Part shown: positions 1-9,335 of the stretch, in pieces | How the letters are laid out: each line of letters opens with the position of its first letter | Position numbering within the stretch: the stretch's first letter is position 1 | From: Rhynchopus sp. YZ270_cl-10 | Taxonomy: Eukaryota > Euglenozoa > Diplonemea > Diplonemida > Diplonemidae | Assembly: GCA_964035575.1 (NCBI GenBank) | Contig: OZ037916.1 | Location: 930,001 to 994,000, forward strand | Length of the DNA: 64,000 bases | Direction of reading: 5' to 3' | Made by a program: the position numbers and the translations under genes | Notes under the pieces: generated by a model | The model's database searches: none | Seen by the model: the letters and a program-made list of their open reading frames with translations, nothing else | What the model was told of the DNA's origin: nothing

Positions 1-1
1 C

Positions 2-613
2 AAATCCCTGAGAAGTATTCCTCAGGGGCTGGTTTACCTCTTTTCGGAGCGTTGTTTCAGTGCTTCACAAGATTTTTTTGTTTTGTATATTCCCCTTCTT
101 CATATGGTGACTACGCTCGAGAGTCTAGACTTAGGTTCATCTTTACCCAACTGTTTTCTTCATATTTTGCAACTACTTTCAGATACTTTCAATTCTGTGA
201 AAGTATATGAATCTAATCCTTCCAACGTTCATTTTTCTCTTTCAAAAGGTGAACAATTCAATACTCCAATGGAGAAAATTTTACTCGCCCCCTTCCCTGC
301 AAAAATAGCAGCTCTCATTGAAAACTGGCAACACCTTTTGTTGTCTATACCATTTAAAAAAGTCTTTCAAAGGTTTTTGGTGAACAAAATGAGGCTTATA
401 TTCTCATCTTGTCGACAAACTCTTTTAGCCAACTTTGCAGTGATTTTTCCCTACCACAGATCATCATCTGAGGTGAACACAAGGTATATACACGAAGCCC
501 CCGCAACAGCGAAGCCCTTTTTGCCCCCCCTCCCAACAGCGGACTCCAGAATGCTCAAAAGTGTTCCCTCTATCCCGTCCGCGTTTCTCTCGAGAAGCAA
601 TGTTGAATGTTAA
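2..613 (+). CDS. Open frame entering from the left edge, possible 3' end of a gene
   Basis: One frame stays open from base 2 to a stop at 611-613, about 203 codons. No family is recognised. The first part has hydrophobic, leucine-rich stretches and looks protein-like; the last 50 residues are proline- and serine-rich and less convincing. A short piece near 181-213 (shared words ACTTTCAATTCTGTG and ATGAATCTAATC) resembles sequence at 16834-16880 just before the MOB1 gene, so part of this stretch may be repeat. It could be the last exon of a gene that starts outside the window, or a chance open frame. Confidence 0.25.
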   Translation, partial: KSLRSIPQGLVYLFSERCFSASQDFFVLYIPLLHMVTTLESLDLGSSLPNCFLHILQLLSDTFNSVKVYESNPSNVHFSLSKGEQFNTPMEKILLAPFPAKIAALIENWQHLLLSIPFKKVFQRFLVNKMRLIFSSCRQTLLANFAVIFPYHRSSSEVNTRYIHEAPATAKPFLPPLPTADSRMLKSVPSIPSAFLSRSNVEC

Positions 614-1265
614 GGGCAGAGTAGTCGTATCCAAGCTATTGAATATTAGGGGAGGGGGGGTCTGGGCTGGGAGGGAGGGTTTTTTGTTGCCTGAAATGAA
701 GGAAATAGAAATCATTTTGAACACACTTTTTTTGCGGTTCTGGGGGCGCAAAAGGTGCGCAAGAAGTGCGAATCACCTCCCTTCAGCCACACTATTGGTG
801 TGGCTGAAAGGGGGTGCTATTTTCTGCTATTCTGGGCATCTGGATTTTTTGGTGCGGCTGAAGGGAGGTGCTATTTGTGGCTACTTTCTGCTATTTTGGG
901 GTCGTGGGAACACCAATCGGCCACATCCTCTCTCTTTCTTGTATGACGTATCTTCTAACCGATACTTAGCAAAAAAAAATGAAAACGCTCCCCACCGTTT
1001 TTTTTCCCCACTCAAAACAAAGAACTCCGTCACCCCACAAATCAAAAAAAAACCTTACAGAACAAAAATCGGGGATACAACTATACACAAAAAACACATT
1101 TTTTTCCTTTAGCATTTTCTCTCCTTCCGAATCTCTTTCCTCCCAAGCATACCCTATTTTGTTTGCGACGTGCCCTGGTGCCCACCAGGACTTCATCTTT
1201 GGGTCACCCCCTAATTCATCAAAATTTTACGTTTTTTTTTTCACCTTTGGTTTCATTTCTAGAAA
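614..1265. other. Spacer with foldback and repeat fragments
   Basis: No gene seen. It holds a copy of a dispersed repeat at 693-748 (shared with 3787-3855 and 19849-19900), the inverted repeat at 774-816, and T/C-rich sequence ending in TTTCATTTCTAG four bases before the next start codon. Confidence 0.6.
774..816. repeat. Inverted repeat (CACC..CAGCCACAC hairpin)
   Basis: Two 19-base arms (left starts CACCTCCCTTCAG, right ends CTGAAAGGGGGTG) surround a 5-base loop. The left arm with its flank GGGCGCAAGAAGTGCGAATC recurs singly at 8558-8590 and 8686-8722, so this is one end of a dispersed foldback element. Confidence 0.6.
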
Positions 1266-3287
1266 ATGAAGCGAGGGGTACTGAAGGCGGTGATACGCAG
1301 TGTGTTTGAAGGGCATGTGGCGGAGTTTTTGTACTGGCTTGAGTATACTGCAGTGTTTGCTGTCGCACTTGACATTCTCGATTGGGGGGCCTCTAGGGGC
1401 GCCTCGAACACCGACCTCAAGCTCGTTGCCGTCCTCCTCCCCCTCACCAACGCACTAAACCCTATCGTCGTTCTTGGACTTCTCGTATACGGAAAGGGGA
1501 AGAAACCGTATTGGTGGTGTCATGGGTATTTTCCTGCGTTGGCAGTCCTGATGCTGGTGATGTCCACCTGTATGCCACCTTGCTCCAATCTGCCGGAATA
1601 CTTCCGCGCACAACATGGTGTTGGCGAAGGGGAGGTTCTGGTAACGTGCCCTGCCTATGAAGACACGGCGGGGCTCATACAAGGTGACGGTGAGGTCCGC
1701 GAGAACTTCAATTTTTTTAATGTGAGTTCCCCGGGGTGCTACCTTGCTGCGGAAACTGCGGAGGTGCGGTGGGTTGCGACACAATGGCCTAGGCTGTCTG
1801 GGGTACTTAGCTCCATGCTATTGGGAGCTGCAGAGCCGATTGTTATAGGAAAATCAGATGACAGTGGTATACGGGTCAACGTCTTTGCTGTTGCAGAGCT
1901 TCATTGTATGTGCCAAGAGGTTCCTTTGGCAGGGGGCAATGATACTGTCAATGCTACAACGCTTCGTGTGAAACACTACCGTACTGGGGTGTACGGGGCA
2001 GCGCCGCTGTGGGAGGAGGCGGTGCAGATGCTGCCGACGGAGAGGGTCAACGAGGTGGAGTGGGGGTACGGGGTGATGTCGGAGGTCAATGTGTCGTATC
2101 TCGCAGAAGCTGCGGTGGTGTCGACGCACAACGGGACGGCAGAAGAAAAGGCTGCCAAGGTTCTGTCAGCACTGTCAGGGCAACGCTACGCATATCTTAC
2201 AGGACGTTCCAACGCTACCGCCCTCCACGCACCCACCCAAGAAGACACCCGCGCATTGTTACTGCAAACCCCTCTCGAAGCCGAGCTTTCTCTAAAGGAA
2301 AGGATCGAGCAAGAAGGTGCTGATTCGCTTACCTTCGACTCTGCTGGACGTGGTACCGTTCTGTCTGCCGCATGGCAGGTTCAAAAACTCGATAAATCGC
2401 GGCCATTCTATGCAAGAGAGCATGGTCGCGCGGTTCAATTTCTTTCGCTTCTGTTGGAAACGAAGAGCAACTTCTCTGGGTATGCGCAGACGGCAGACTC
2501 ATTGACGATACCACGCACAGCGCAGATCTCTGAAGGCAATGCGTCGTACCTTCTTGACCTCGATGCGGACGAGATCTCTAACGGCATTGTCTATGATTGG
2601 GACGCTGCTGGGTGGCAGACGTTCTACGACCAAAACGCCCTCATCGACACTGTCGACTACGCACGAACCTGGGAACGCGTTTTATTCCTCTACGTCTGGC
2701 TCGTGGTCACAGTCGTCCCCTTCGCTGGCTTCCGCTTTGGAGAGTACAAACGCGACCACGACCTCCAATTCGAACGCTCCCTCAACGGCCACGACAATCT
2801 CTCACGCGACGAACTCCTTGTCCTCCAACAGCTCGAGCAGGAGAAGCAACAGAGCGACGCACACTACCAAAGCCTCGACGAACCAGACACCTCCGTCTAC
2901 CCGGGAAACCCTCTCGCTCCGGAGGTGTACGTAGAGGATAACCCCGAAGAGCAGGAGGAGGCTGTACTGTCAGACGGCGATGTGCTCGCAGTGGTGTTGT
3001 GCCACGCAACCCTATGTGTGCTAGTATTCGGTGCTTTAGTAGTCGTGCTATACACAGTGCGGCTCAGCAACTCCCCATCCCACCAGCTTGCCCTAGGTCG
3101 CGGGTCCTTCCCAGCACTCTTCCACGCAGTCCTCTGTGTCTTTGTCTACACAAACTTCGCGATGGCCGCAACCAGTCATACCCTGCTTCATAAGGCCACC
3201 CTCACCCTCCCACGCCGTACGTTACAATACTCAATAAAGCGGTTCTGCGTGATGTTCAAGGAGTACCTTCAACGAAGGTTCGCATGA
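1266..3287 (+). CDS. Multi-pass membrane protein of unknown function
   Basis: 673 residues, not recognised. Three hydrophobic segments lie near the N-terminus (about residues 21-38, 52-77, 89-103) and three near the C-terminus (about 472-490, 571-599, 613-637). A large central domain of about 370 residues between them has several cysteines and many N-x-S/T sites, suggesting a luminal or extracellular domain in a secretory-pathway or surface protein. A charged linker at about 500-570 is rich in Glu and Asp. The ATG at 1266 is chosen because it directly follows a pyrimidine tract ending in CTAG (1254-1262), a good acceptor for leader addition. No introns are needed. Function cannot be assigned. 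Confidence 0.8.
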   Translation: MKRGVLKAVIRSVFEGHVAEFLYWLEYTAVFAVALDILDWGASRGASNTDLKLVAVLLPLTNALNPIVVLGLLVYGKGKKPYWWCHGYFPALAVLMLVMSTCMPPCSNLPEYFRAQHGVGEGEVLVTCPAYEDTAGLIQGDGEVRENFNFFNVSSPGCYLAAETAEVRWVATQWPRLSGVLSSMLLGAAEPIVIGKSDDSGIRVNVFAVAELHCMCQEVPLAGGNDTVNATTLRVKHYRTGVYGAAPLWEEAVQMLPTERVNEVEWGYGVMSEVNVSYLAEAAVVSTHNGTAEEKAAKVLSALSGQRYAYLTGRSNATALHAPTQEDTRALLLQTPLEAELSLKERIEQEGADSLTFDSAGRGTVLSAAWQVQKLDKSRPFYAREHGRAVQFLSLLLETKSNFSGYAQTADSLTIPRTAQISEGNASYLLDLDADEISNGIVYDWDAAGWQTFYDQNALIDTVDYARTWERVLFLYVWLVVTVVPFAGFRFGEYKRDHDLQFERSLNGHDNLSRDELLVLQQLEQEKQQSDAHYQSLDEPDTSVYPGNPLAPEVYVEDNPEEQEEAVLSDGDVLAVVLCHATLCVLVFGALVVVLYTVRLSNSPSHQLALGRGSFPALFHAVLCVFVYTNFAMAATSHTLLHKATLTLPRRTLQYSIKRFCVMFKEYLQRRFA

Positions 3288-3786
3288 AAGGGGGTTGGGG
3301 GGGGGTTATGGGGAGTTTGAAAATATAGGTCTCTGGTGTGTTCTGTTCAGTTTGATTTTTTTTTTGATTTCGTCAAGGCAGAATCTGCGCACAACTTTGT
3401 TTTGTTTTGCATGAACACAAAAATATGGAAGTATTTGGTGTATGAGGAAAAAACAGTGTTGCGGGAAAACCCTTTAGTTTTCCCTGAATAGGAAGATTGC
3501 GCAGTGACTATCCGATTGACTGCGTGGCGCGCTTGCTCATGCTATATAGTGATATGGTGTGTAGGGTAAGCCAGACAGTTTTTTGTTTTTGTTTTTGTTT
3601 TGTTTATGTATTACTGACTACTTCTTGTCTGTTAGCACATACAGTCTTTTAGGCGTTTAAACGCATGCACTGCACTACTCTTTGCAGTTTAGTTGTTCTT
3701 TTTTTAAAATTACCAAGTGAAGAATGAGATGTGTAACTTCGTCCACACAACTTCTATGAAATGGTATAATTCGGTTTTCTTTCTGT

Positions 3787-3855
3787 CACCTCATGAAATG
3801 AAAGGAAGAAATAGAAAGCATTTTGAACACACTTTTGCGGTTCTAGGGACGGAAC
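3787..3855. repeat. Dispersed repeat (TCACCTCATGAAATGAAAGG family)
   Basis: This module contains GAAATAGAAAGCATTTTGAA and ends near GCGGTTCT. It recurs at 693-748 and, shortened, at 19849-19900 inside PRMT intron 2. About 60 bp; class unknown. Confidence 0.55.
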
Positions 3856-4625
3856 CGCGCTGCAGAGCCACTCCTCACCAAAACAGGTTGAGGTGTACGT
3901 GTGCGTTTTACCATGACCTCTTCCATGGGTTTTATCGTGTGATGAGTGTTAAAGTTTCTATTTCCTTTGCAATGAGCTCGACTGAGATGCGTTTTAGCAC
4001 GCTTCAACTACTCTTTTTTATACAGATGTATGCACTGTGAAGCATATTCACCTGTCAACTTTTCTTTTCTCTTTATTTTTTTTCCCCCTGAGGCTGACGG
4101 TCAGTTTTGCTACAGGGTAGAAGGACGAACTCTCTTACTCGACCCTTGTACACGCCTTTCAACTGGTATTTGTCCTTACAGGTGGTTGTGTTGAGGGCTA
4201 AGGCCACGGCACAGGGTTTACCTTGTGCTATTCACACCGTTTTACTTTGCTGATTTTTTTTTTTCTGCACACAAACACAGTTTGTATCATGTTTTTTCCA
4301 TCGTTTTGAACAATGAATTTAAGTTTTGTACGTTCTCTCCCACACCTTTCACATTCGAGACGGCGTTATTAAGGATTCATTTTGCATTTTTTTAACAAAT
4401 TCTTTGATACGGTAGGTATCGTACCAACTAAACACAGGGCGAGGTGTTCATGTTGTAATTTTTAAAAAACGTCGTAACAACTGTGTTGCGTTAGTGTCTC
4501 TTTTTCTTTTGTTTTGCGACTGAAGACAAACTCTCTTGACTGCGAGTTTTGTGTTGACAAAATCAACGAATGCGTTTTTAAATGGTATCGGGGGCCACCG
4601 CTTTCCTTGGTTGTGTTTTTTTTAA

Positions 4626-4664
4626 GCTACACTGTCACGAGAGGGCTTTGTATTTCAACTCTAC
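4626..4664. repeat. Family A module (CACGAGAGGGCTTTGTATTT), short copy
   Basis: Short copy of the most frequent dispersed module of the window; the fuller copies are at 53124-53254 and 61180-61296. This one keeps only the 3' half. Confidence 0.6.
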
Positions 4665-4667
4665 TTT

Positions 4668-4778
4668 TTTTTGGCCTCAAAGAGGTTTCCTCTTCACAGG
4701 CCAGGTAGTCAGTGGGTGCGTATTGCAGTAATAAAAAATATCACCACAGAATATTTATTACACACTTTACGCACACAC
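4668..4778. repeat. Family G repeat (GGCCTCAAAGAGGTTTCCTC)
   Basis: About 105 bp, running from GGCCTCAAAGAGGTTTCC through GTATTGCAGTAATA to TTACACACTTTACGCAC. Near-identical copies lie at 57143-57240 and 61962-62057. It directly follows a family A copy here. Non-coding; class unknown. Confidence 0.7.
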
Positions 4779-5112
4779 AGAAACAGAACTGAAGCAATAG
4801 TAAATTCCAGTCAGCCTTTCCAGAGCAAACCTATCGTAGTGTACAGGTTCTCTGCAGTACCTCAGTAATGGCTGCAAAAAAAAAAAACGTGAGAGAGAGA
4901 AAGAAAGCGGACACCCTGGACAGTGCAGACTGCTCGCTTTTTGCGTGGACAGCTACACAGAACACAACAGGTTACCAAAAAAGAAGGGGGGGACATTCAT
5001 TGATTCGTACGCCTCCCCCCCCTTTTTTTTGACGATGTTTTCTAACCACAACCTTCCCAAACACTTTACAAGCTTACGAGCTTTCTCTTCTTTTTGTGTT
5101 CTATGAAGAAAC

Positions 5113-5382
5113 ACGACGGTGAAGTATGTTACATTACAAGTGAAGTTACTTGTAACGTTACAAGTGAAAAACCGTTACAAGTGAGTTACAAGTGGGTTAC
5201 ATGTACCACATGTAAGTTACATGTGCCACCACCTGATTTTTCCTGAAATTAGGTGAAGTTCAGTGGTTTTTGGTGGTGGTACATGTAACCCACTTGTAAC
5301 GTTACAAGTGGGTTACAAGTGGGTTACATGTAACAAAAGTTACATGTAACTCCACTTGTAACACCTGTTACTTCACCGTCGT
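5113..5382. mobile_element. Foldback MITE with 8-bp target duplication
   Basis: The ends ACGACGGTGAAGTA and TACTTCACCGTCGT are inverted repeats, and the interior is a run of alternating GTTACAAGTG/CACTTGTAAC units that fold back on each other. The identical 8-mer GAAGAAAC flanks both sides (5105-5112 and 5383-5390), a perfect target-site duplication. It has no coding capacity, so it is a non-autonomous DNA element. An 8-bp duplication fits hAT-like or related transposases. The TIR word ACGGTGAAGTA recurs in another foldback at 35664-35870. Confidence 0.75.
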
Positions 5383-5861
5383 GAAGAAACATCCTTGGAG
5401 GGGGGGGATTTTTTGTAGTCTTGAATAATCAGAAAAAAAACACATTTTGCACACTTTCCTCCGCACACTCTACCCTTTTTTTTTTGTCTTTTCCTTCAAA
5501 AATAGAACATCCGATTTTTTTACTTTGTTTAAGCTTTTCTTCCCCCATGGTTCCCTTTTTTGCTAGTGACAACGGACCCACTAGGTCCTATCCTGGACAT
5601 TGGGTGAAGTGGGGGGGGGTGGGAGGTGTGTGTGATGTGATGTGGAATAGAGGGAGGGGCCCTCAGGAGGGGGGCACGACGACACTTGTCATGGCATGAC
5701 AAAGACACTTGAGGGGCAGTTATCGTGGGAAAGTGTTGAAAACGTTGTTGATTCATAATGAAGGATACTTTTTTTTTGACTGTTGTTCCATATGTGATGT
5801 TGGTCTGTGGGTTTGCATACATACGTCGTCATTAGCGTTTTTGTGCTTGTTATTGTGTTTG

Positions 5862-6009
5862 TCATGTCATGTCATGTCATGTCATGTCATGTCATGTCAT
5901 GTCATGTCATGTCATGTCATGTCATGTCATGTCATGTCATGTCATGTCATGTCATGTCATGTCATGTCATGTCATGTCATGTCATGTCATGTCATGTCAT
6001 GTCATGTCA
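5862..6009. repeat. TGTCA minisatellite, about 29 units
   Basis: A pure 5-bp tandem array (TGTCA) with essentially no variation over about 148 bp. Open frames through it (MSCHV repeats) are artefacts of the 15-base reading period. Confidence 0.95.
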
Positions 6010-6551
6010 AGTGTCGTCGTGGACATTCAGTTACCTCTGCAACGTAGGACACTGTTGTTACTGTCTTTGTTTTGTTCTGTCTGTTGCATGCCCGCATCCT
6101 GCATCTTGAGGTGTGTGTCTGCACGGGGGGAGGGGTTTTTGTTTTTCAACTTTACTTTGTTCAGTTCTGGATTCTTTTTTCCTTTGGATTCGGCCATACT
6201 CTGGTATACCTCATCCCATTGGCTATTTTCTGTTATTTTTGAAACCCTGGTTGTATTAGTTGACACCCAAGGATGAACTCCACCGTTTTTTTCCCTCCTT
6301 CTTTTAAAGTACGTATATTCGTTTATATTTCTTTCCCTTTCCTTCGTTCTGCCTCATGACAATGTGAGAATACGACAAAAAAAGTGGACATTTCAAAATA
6401 TCACAACACAACGACTCCGAAGACGCCCAAATCCCTACATCACCTTAAACGACAGCACCATTCCAGACAAAACAGCACACCTCCCTCCGCTTTCCTCCCC
6501 CTCCTCCTCCTTCTCCTCCTCTTACTCTTCGCTTTTCTTTTAGAAAAAAAA

Positions 6552-7787
6552 ATGGCTGTTGACACCCAGAAGAGCTCTAAGGGTGCCTCTGGGACGTTCA
6601 AAGGCCAACCACGGCGTTTGGTTGCAGGCAGTGAGAAGACCTCGCCGTCTGTTGGTGGCCTTACCCCGAGCAGTGGTACGTTAACACCGCAGGTGAAGCC
6701 GTTGAATTTGACTCCAGTGTTGTCGAAATCGAAGGTGTCTTCTAAAGTACCTACCACTGCGAAGGGAAAACCTTTGGTACCACGTTGTGCAGGTCCTACT
6801 ACGGCTACACAAGCAAAGCCAAAGAAAGCAGTATCAGCAACCCAGGTTGCCCCTGCTTCAGCTAGAGTGGTGAAGAAGGCGGTGAAGTCGAAGAAGGTTG
6901 CAGCTCCGATTCATACGACCCATTCGGTTCGTCAGACAAAAGCGCCGATTACACCGAAGCCAGAGGAAAAGGAGAAGCCAGAGAAGCGGAAGTGGAAGCT
7001 AGAACAACCAGAGAAGAAAGCTGTGGCAGCGGAGGTGCCGGCAACCCCGTCGCATAAAGTGGGGTTCACACAGAACTCTAATATCCCGGTGGACCCGGGG
7101 CTGTTTGACAAATACTTTATTTTTTTGCATCATGATGATTTGCTAACAGAGGGCATGCTTCCACCAGACCTCTCACAGCACGTTGTTCTGGTGACCGGAG
7201 AGGACGAACACTACCTCTCGCAGCTCATGAAGGAAACCACAGCGACCCGCGGCCTGCACAACCTGCACGACTGGTATTGGGAGATGGAGCTGGATGGGCG
7301 GGAAGGGTACCGTAGACCACCCTGCCTGCAGCGGATCTATAAGAAGGCATTGTTAGACAAAGTGATGATCATCGACTCAAGGGTATCCGCAGCGAAGTGT
7401 GTACCAGAGAACGTTGTATTGATTGATACTACCTGCGATTTTTCGGTGGACCATGTGTGGGATTGTGTGGTAAAGCTGTGTCGTGCGCTGATAGACTCAA
7501 ACGAAACGGTGCCAGCCTTTATCCGCAGCTACTCAGAGGTGACGGTAGAGGAGCGGGAATACGCAATGAACTTCACGCAGATGAGCAGCTGCACGATTGA
7601 GGTGGGTGTGGTGCGGCCGACCCCGCCCCTCCCCCTCTTCTCCAGACAAGGAAGCTGGTGGACGCACACCTCCAAGGGGGACACCGGAGATAGCCTTATA
7701 GACCTACGCAAGCTAGACAGTGAACACGTCGGTCCAGCAAAGAAGGCATTCAAAAAGCCGTTTTTGTTCAATTATGATGCGATTTGA
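6552..7787 (+). CDS. FCP1/SCP-like HAD-fold protein, probably inactive
   Basis: 411 residues. The first 190 are a basic, Ala/Pro/Lys/Thr-rich, disordered tail. From about residue 195 the order of segments resembles the NIF/FCP1 phosphatase family: a beta strand at the expected DxDxT position (here YFIFLHHDDLL), then HVVLVTGEDEHYLSQL (like the family's VWTA..Y), a basic C-x-R-x-Y-K-K-A segment, KVMIIDSR and PENVVLID (like the IIDNSP and PENAI motifs). The first catalytic Asp motif is not conserved, so a scaffold or pseudophosphatase role is more likely. The family match is my judgement from motif order and is tentative. The ATG at 6552 follows TTTTCTTTTAG by eight A residues, favouring this start over in-frame codons upstream. 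Confidence 0.6.
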   Translation: MAVDTQKSSKGASGTFKGQPRRLVAGSEKTSPSVGGLTPSSGTLTPQVKPLNLTPVLSKSKVSSKVPTTAKGKPLVPRCAGPTTATQAKPKKAVSATQVAPASARVVKKAVKSKKVAAPIHTTHSVRQTKAPITPKPEEKEKPEKRKWKLEQPEKKAVAAEVPATPSHKVGFTQNSNIPVDPGLFDKYFIFLHHDDLLTEGMLPPDLSQHVVLVTGEDEHYLSQLMKETTATRGLHNLHDWYWEMELDGREGYRRPPCLQRIYKKALLDKVMIIDSRVSAAKCVPENVVLIDTTCDFSVDHVWDCVVKLCRALIDSNETVPAFIRSYSEVTVEEREYAMNFTQMSSCTIEVGVVRPTPPLPLFSRQGSWWTHTSKGDTGDSLIDLRKLDSEHVGPAKKAFKKPFLFNYDAI

Positions 7788-7833
7788 GGAACGAATTGAG
7801 GAGAAAGAGAGAGAGAAAGAGAGGGGGAGAACA

Positions 7834-7904
7834 GTGGAGATTGCACAAACTGTGGCAACACAAAATCGAGGTAACTACACTACTCCAACAATTTATCAAA
7901 AAAG
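7834..7904. repeat. Family C repeat (GTGGAGATTGCACAAACTGT)
   Basis: About 70 bp, from GTGGAGATTGCACAAACTGT through GGTAACTACACTACTCC to AATTTATCAAAAAAG. Other copies: 8614-8681, 34757-34827, 40109-40172 (in an intron), 56298-56366, 62210-62248 (partial) and 42944-42971 (partial, at an intron end). It begins with GT and ends with AG. Confidence 0.7.
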
Positions 7905-8082
7905 TGATGGAAAAGAAAATGTACAAAAGTGGGGGTTGGAAGGGGAGGAGCTCATTTAAAAAAGAAACGCGAAAATTCGGATCAGGGTTGTTACATATTT
8001 TTTTTAGGGGTTTGTGAGGTGACAGAAGAGGATAATATAGTCACAATTTATACACCTATTCTTGTGCTTTGTGCTTTCATCT

Positions 8083-8133
8083 GGGCTGGCATCGTGTGTG
8101 GGTCAGTCGGAGGTGGCTGCATCAATAACTTTT
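8083..8133. repeat. Family F repeat (GGCATCGTGTGTGGGTCAGT)
   Basis: About 50 bp: CTGGCATCGTGTGTGGGTCA, then GGAGGTGGCTGCATCAATAAC. Other copies: 18206-18246, 56638-56694, 61118-61165. Each is preceded by a T-rich stretch and CATCxGG. Confidence 0.6.
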
Positions 8134-8613
8134 CCTTTTACATTGCTATTTACACAGATTGTTGATTTTTTTAAAGCTCAACTTTACCAATATTTTAAAA
8201 GGATTTCGAGAGAGAAAAAATGATTTTAAGAGGCGCAAAAAATGCTTTGGGAGGTAACAAAACTGAATCACCAGAGGCTTGGTCATCTTATTAATCTTTG
8301 ATTTTTTTTTGTTTTTTTTTTCTTCAGCAAGATTTGTACAACCACAAACACATTATGGTGTTGTCTGAACGGCAGGTACACTAAAACCAACAAATATATC
8401 AAAAGAAGCACAAGTGAACACTGTCATGTGCAGTGCTGTGTACACCCCACACCCTCTGTGGGCGATTGCGGAATCCGACAATGCTATAAAACCCTACCTC
8501 TCCGTGGGCTAGGCGATTGGGGAGCGCATTTTTATATTTATGGTGTGGATGAATGGGGGCGCAAGAAGTGCGAATCAACCCTCAAAATTTTTTGGTGTTG
8601 GGTAAAAAAAACA

Positions 8614-8681
8614 GTGGAGATTGCACAACTGTGGCAACACAACCGAGGCAACTACACTACTCCAACAATTTATCAAAAAGG
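8614..8681. repeat. Family C repeat, second copy
   Basis: Same module as 7834-7904, with a few bases missing after GCACAACTGTGGCAACACAA. It is followed by a single arm of the foldback seen at 774-816. Confidence 0.65.
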
Positions 8682-9335
8682 GCGCAATAAGTGTGAATCA
8701 CCCCCTTCAGCCACACCAAGTTAGAAAATTCTTCTTTTTTCCTTCAAGAAAGTTACCTTGCTGAAACACATTCGGGGTTATTGTATTGCTTTCTCAGATA
8801 TGTGTGTACAGAGGTGTAATCATTTTACAAGCTTTTCTCTTGTCCCCTTGGCTCCCGTTTTGTTGTAAAAACAGAGGCGGGTTCTCTCGGGCGATTTCAT
8901 TGACACAAATGTAAAAAAACAACAACAACAAAAAGGCAATCAACCTGTTCTTAACAGAATGGGTTTGGTTGTCCATCCATCGTACTTCTTTTACCGAAAG
9001 GAAAAAACATAAAAAAAACAACAACACTGCATACTCCCCCTCCCCTCCTCCATTTCACTTTCCGTTTTTTTTTTTTTTTTAAGTCGGTTTTTGTAAAAGG
9101 TGAGTGGCAAAAACCTTTCATAAAAACCCTCTTTTTCAACTAAAGCAGTGACAGTACATAACGTTCCGTTCTATAATTCTACCCGGGTAGACTACCCCCC
9201 AAAAAAAAAAATTCCGTAGTTCCAGGGCTGTCCCCCCCCCACACACCCCACTTCTCTTTTTTCTTTCCTGTTTTCTGTTGGTTCCCCTCTTTCTTCTGCT
9301 TTCCCTCCCCCTTATCTCACTCTTTGGGGGGAAAT

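Larger units (their letters stand above)
3288..6551. other. 3.3-kb gene-free region with several repeats
   Basis: No convincing gene. It holds dispersed repeats (3787-3855, 4626-4664, 4668-4778), a foldback element with target duplication (5113-5382) and a TGTCA minisatellite (5862-6009). The rest is T-rich low-complexity DNA. The end, 6460-6551, is a C/T-rich tract leading to TTTTAG just before the next start codon. Confidence 0.6.
7788..9335. other. 1.5-kb gene-free spacer with dispersed repeats
   Basis: Holds family C copies (7834-7904, 8614-8681), a family F copy (8083-8133), a weak family E copy near 8255-8300 and single arms of the 774-816 foldback (8558-8590, 8686-8722). No gene or structured RNA seen. 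Confidence 0.6.

Noticed and set aside
5709-6276. Open frames with MSCHV repeats
   Set aside because: They are translations of the TGTCA array; flanking sequence has no coding character.
6384-6551. Longer N-terminus for the FCP1-like gene
   Set aside because: It would translate the T/C-rich tract and the acceptor-like TTTTAG; it begins with a non-ATG codon.
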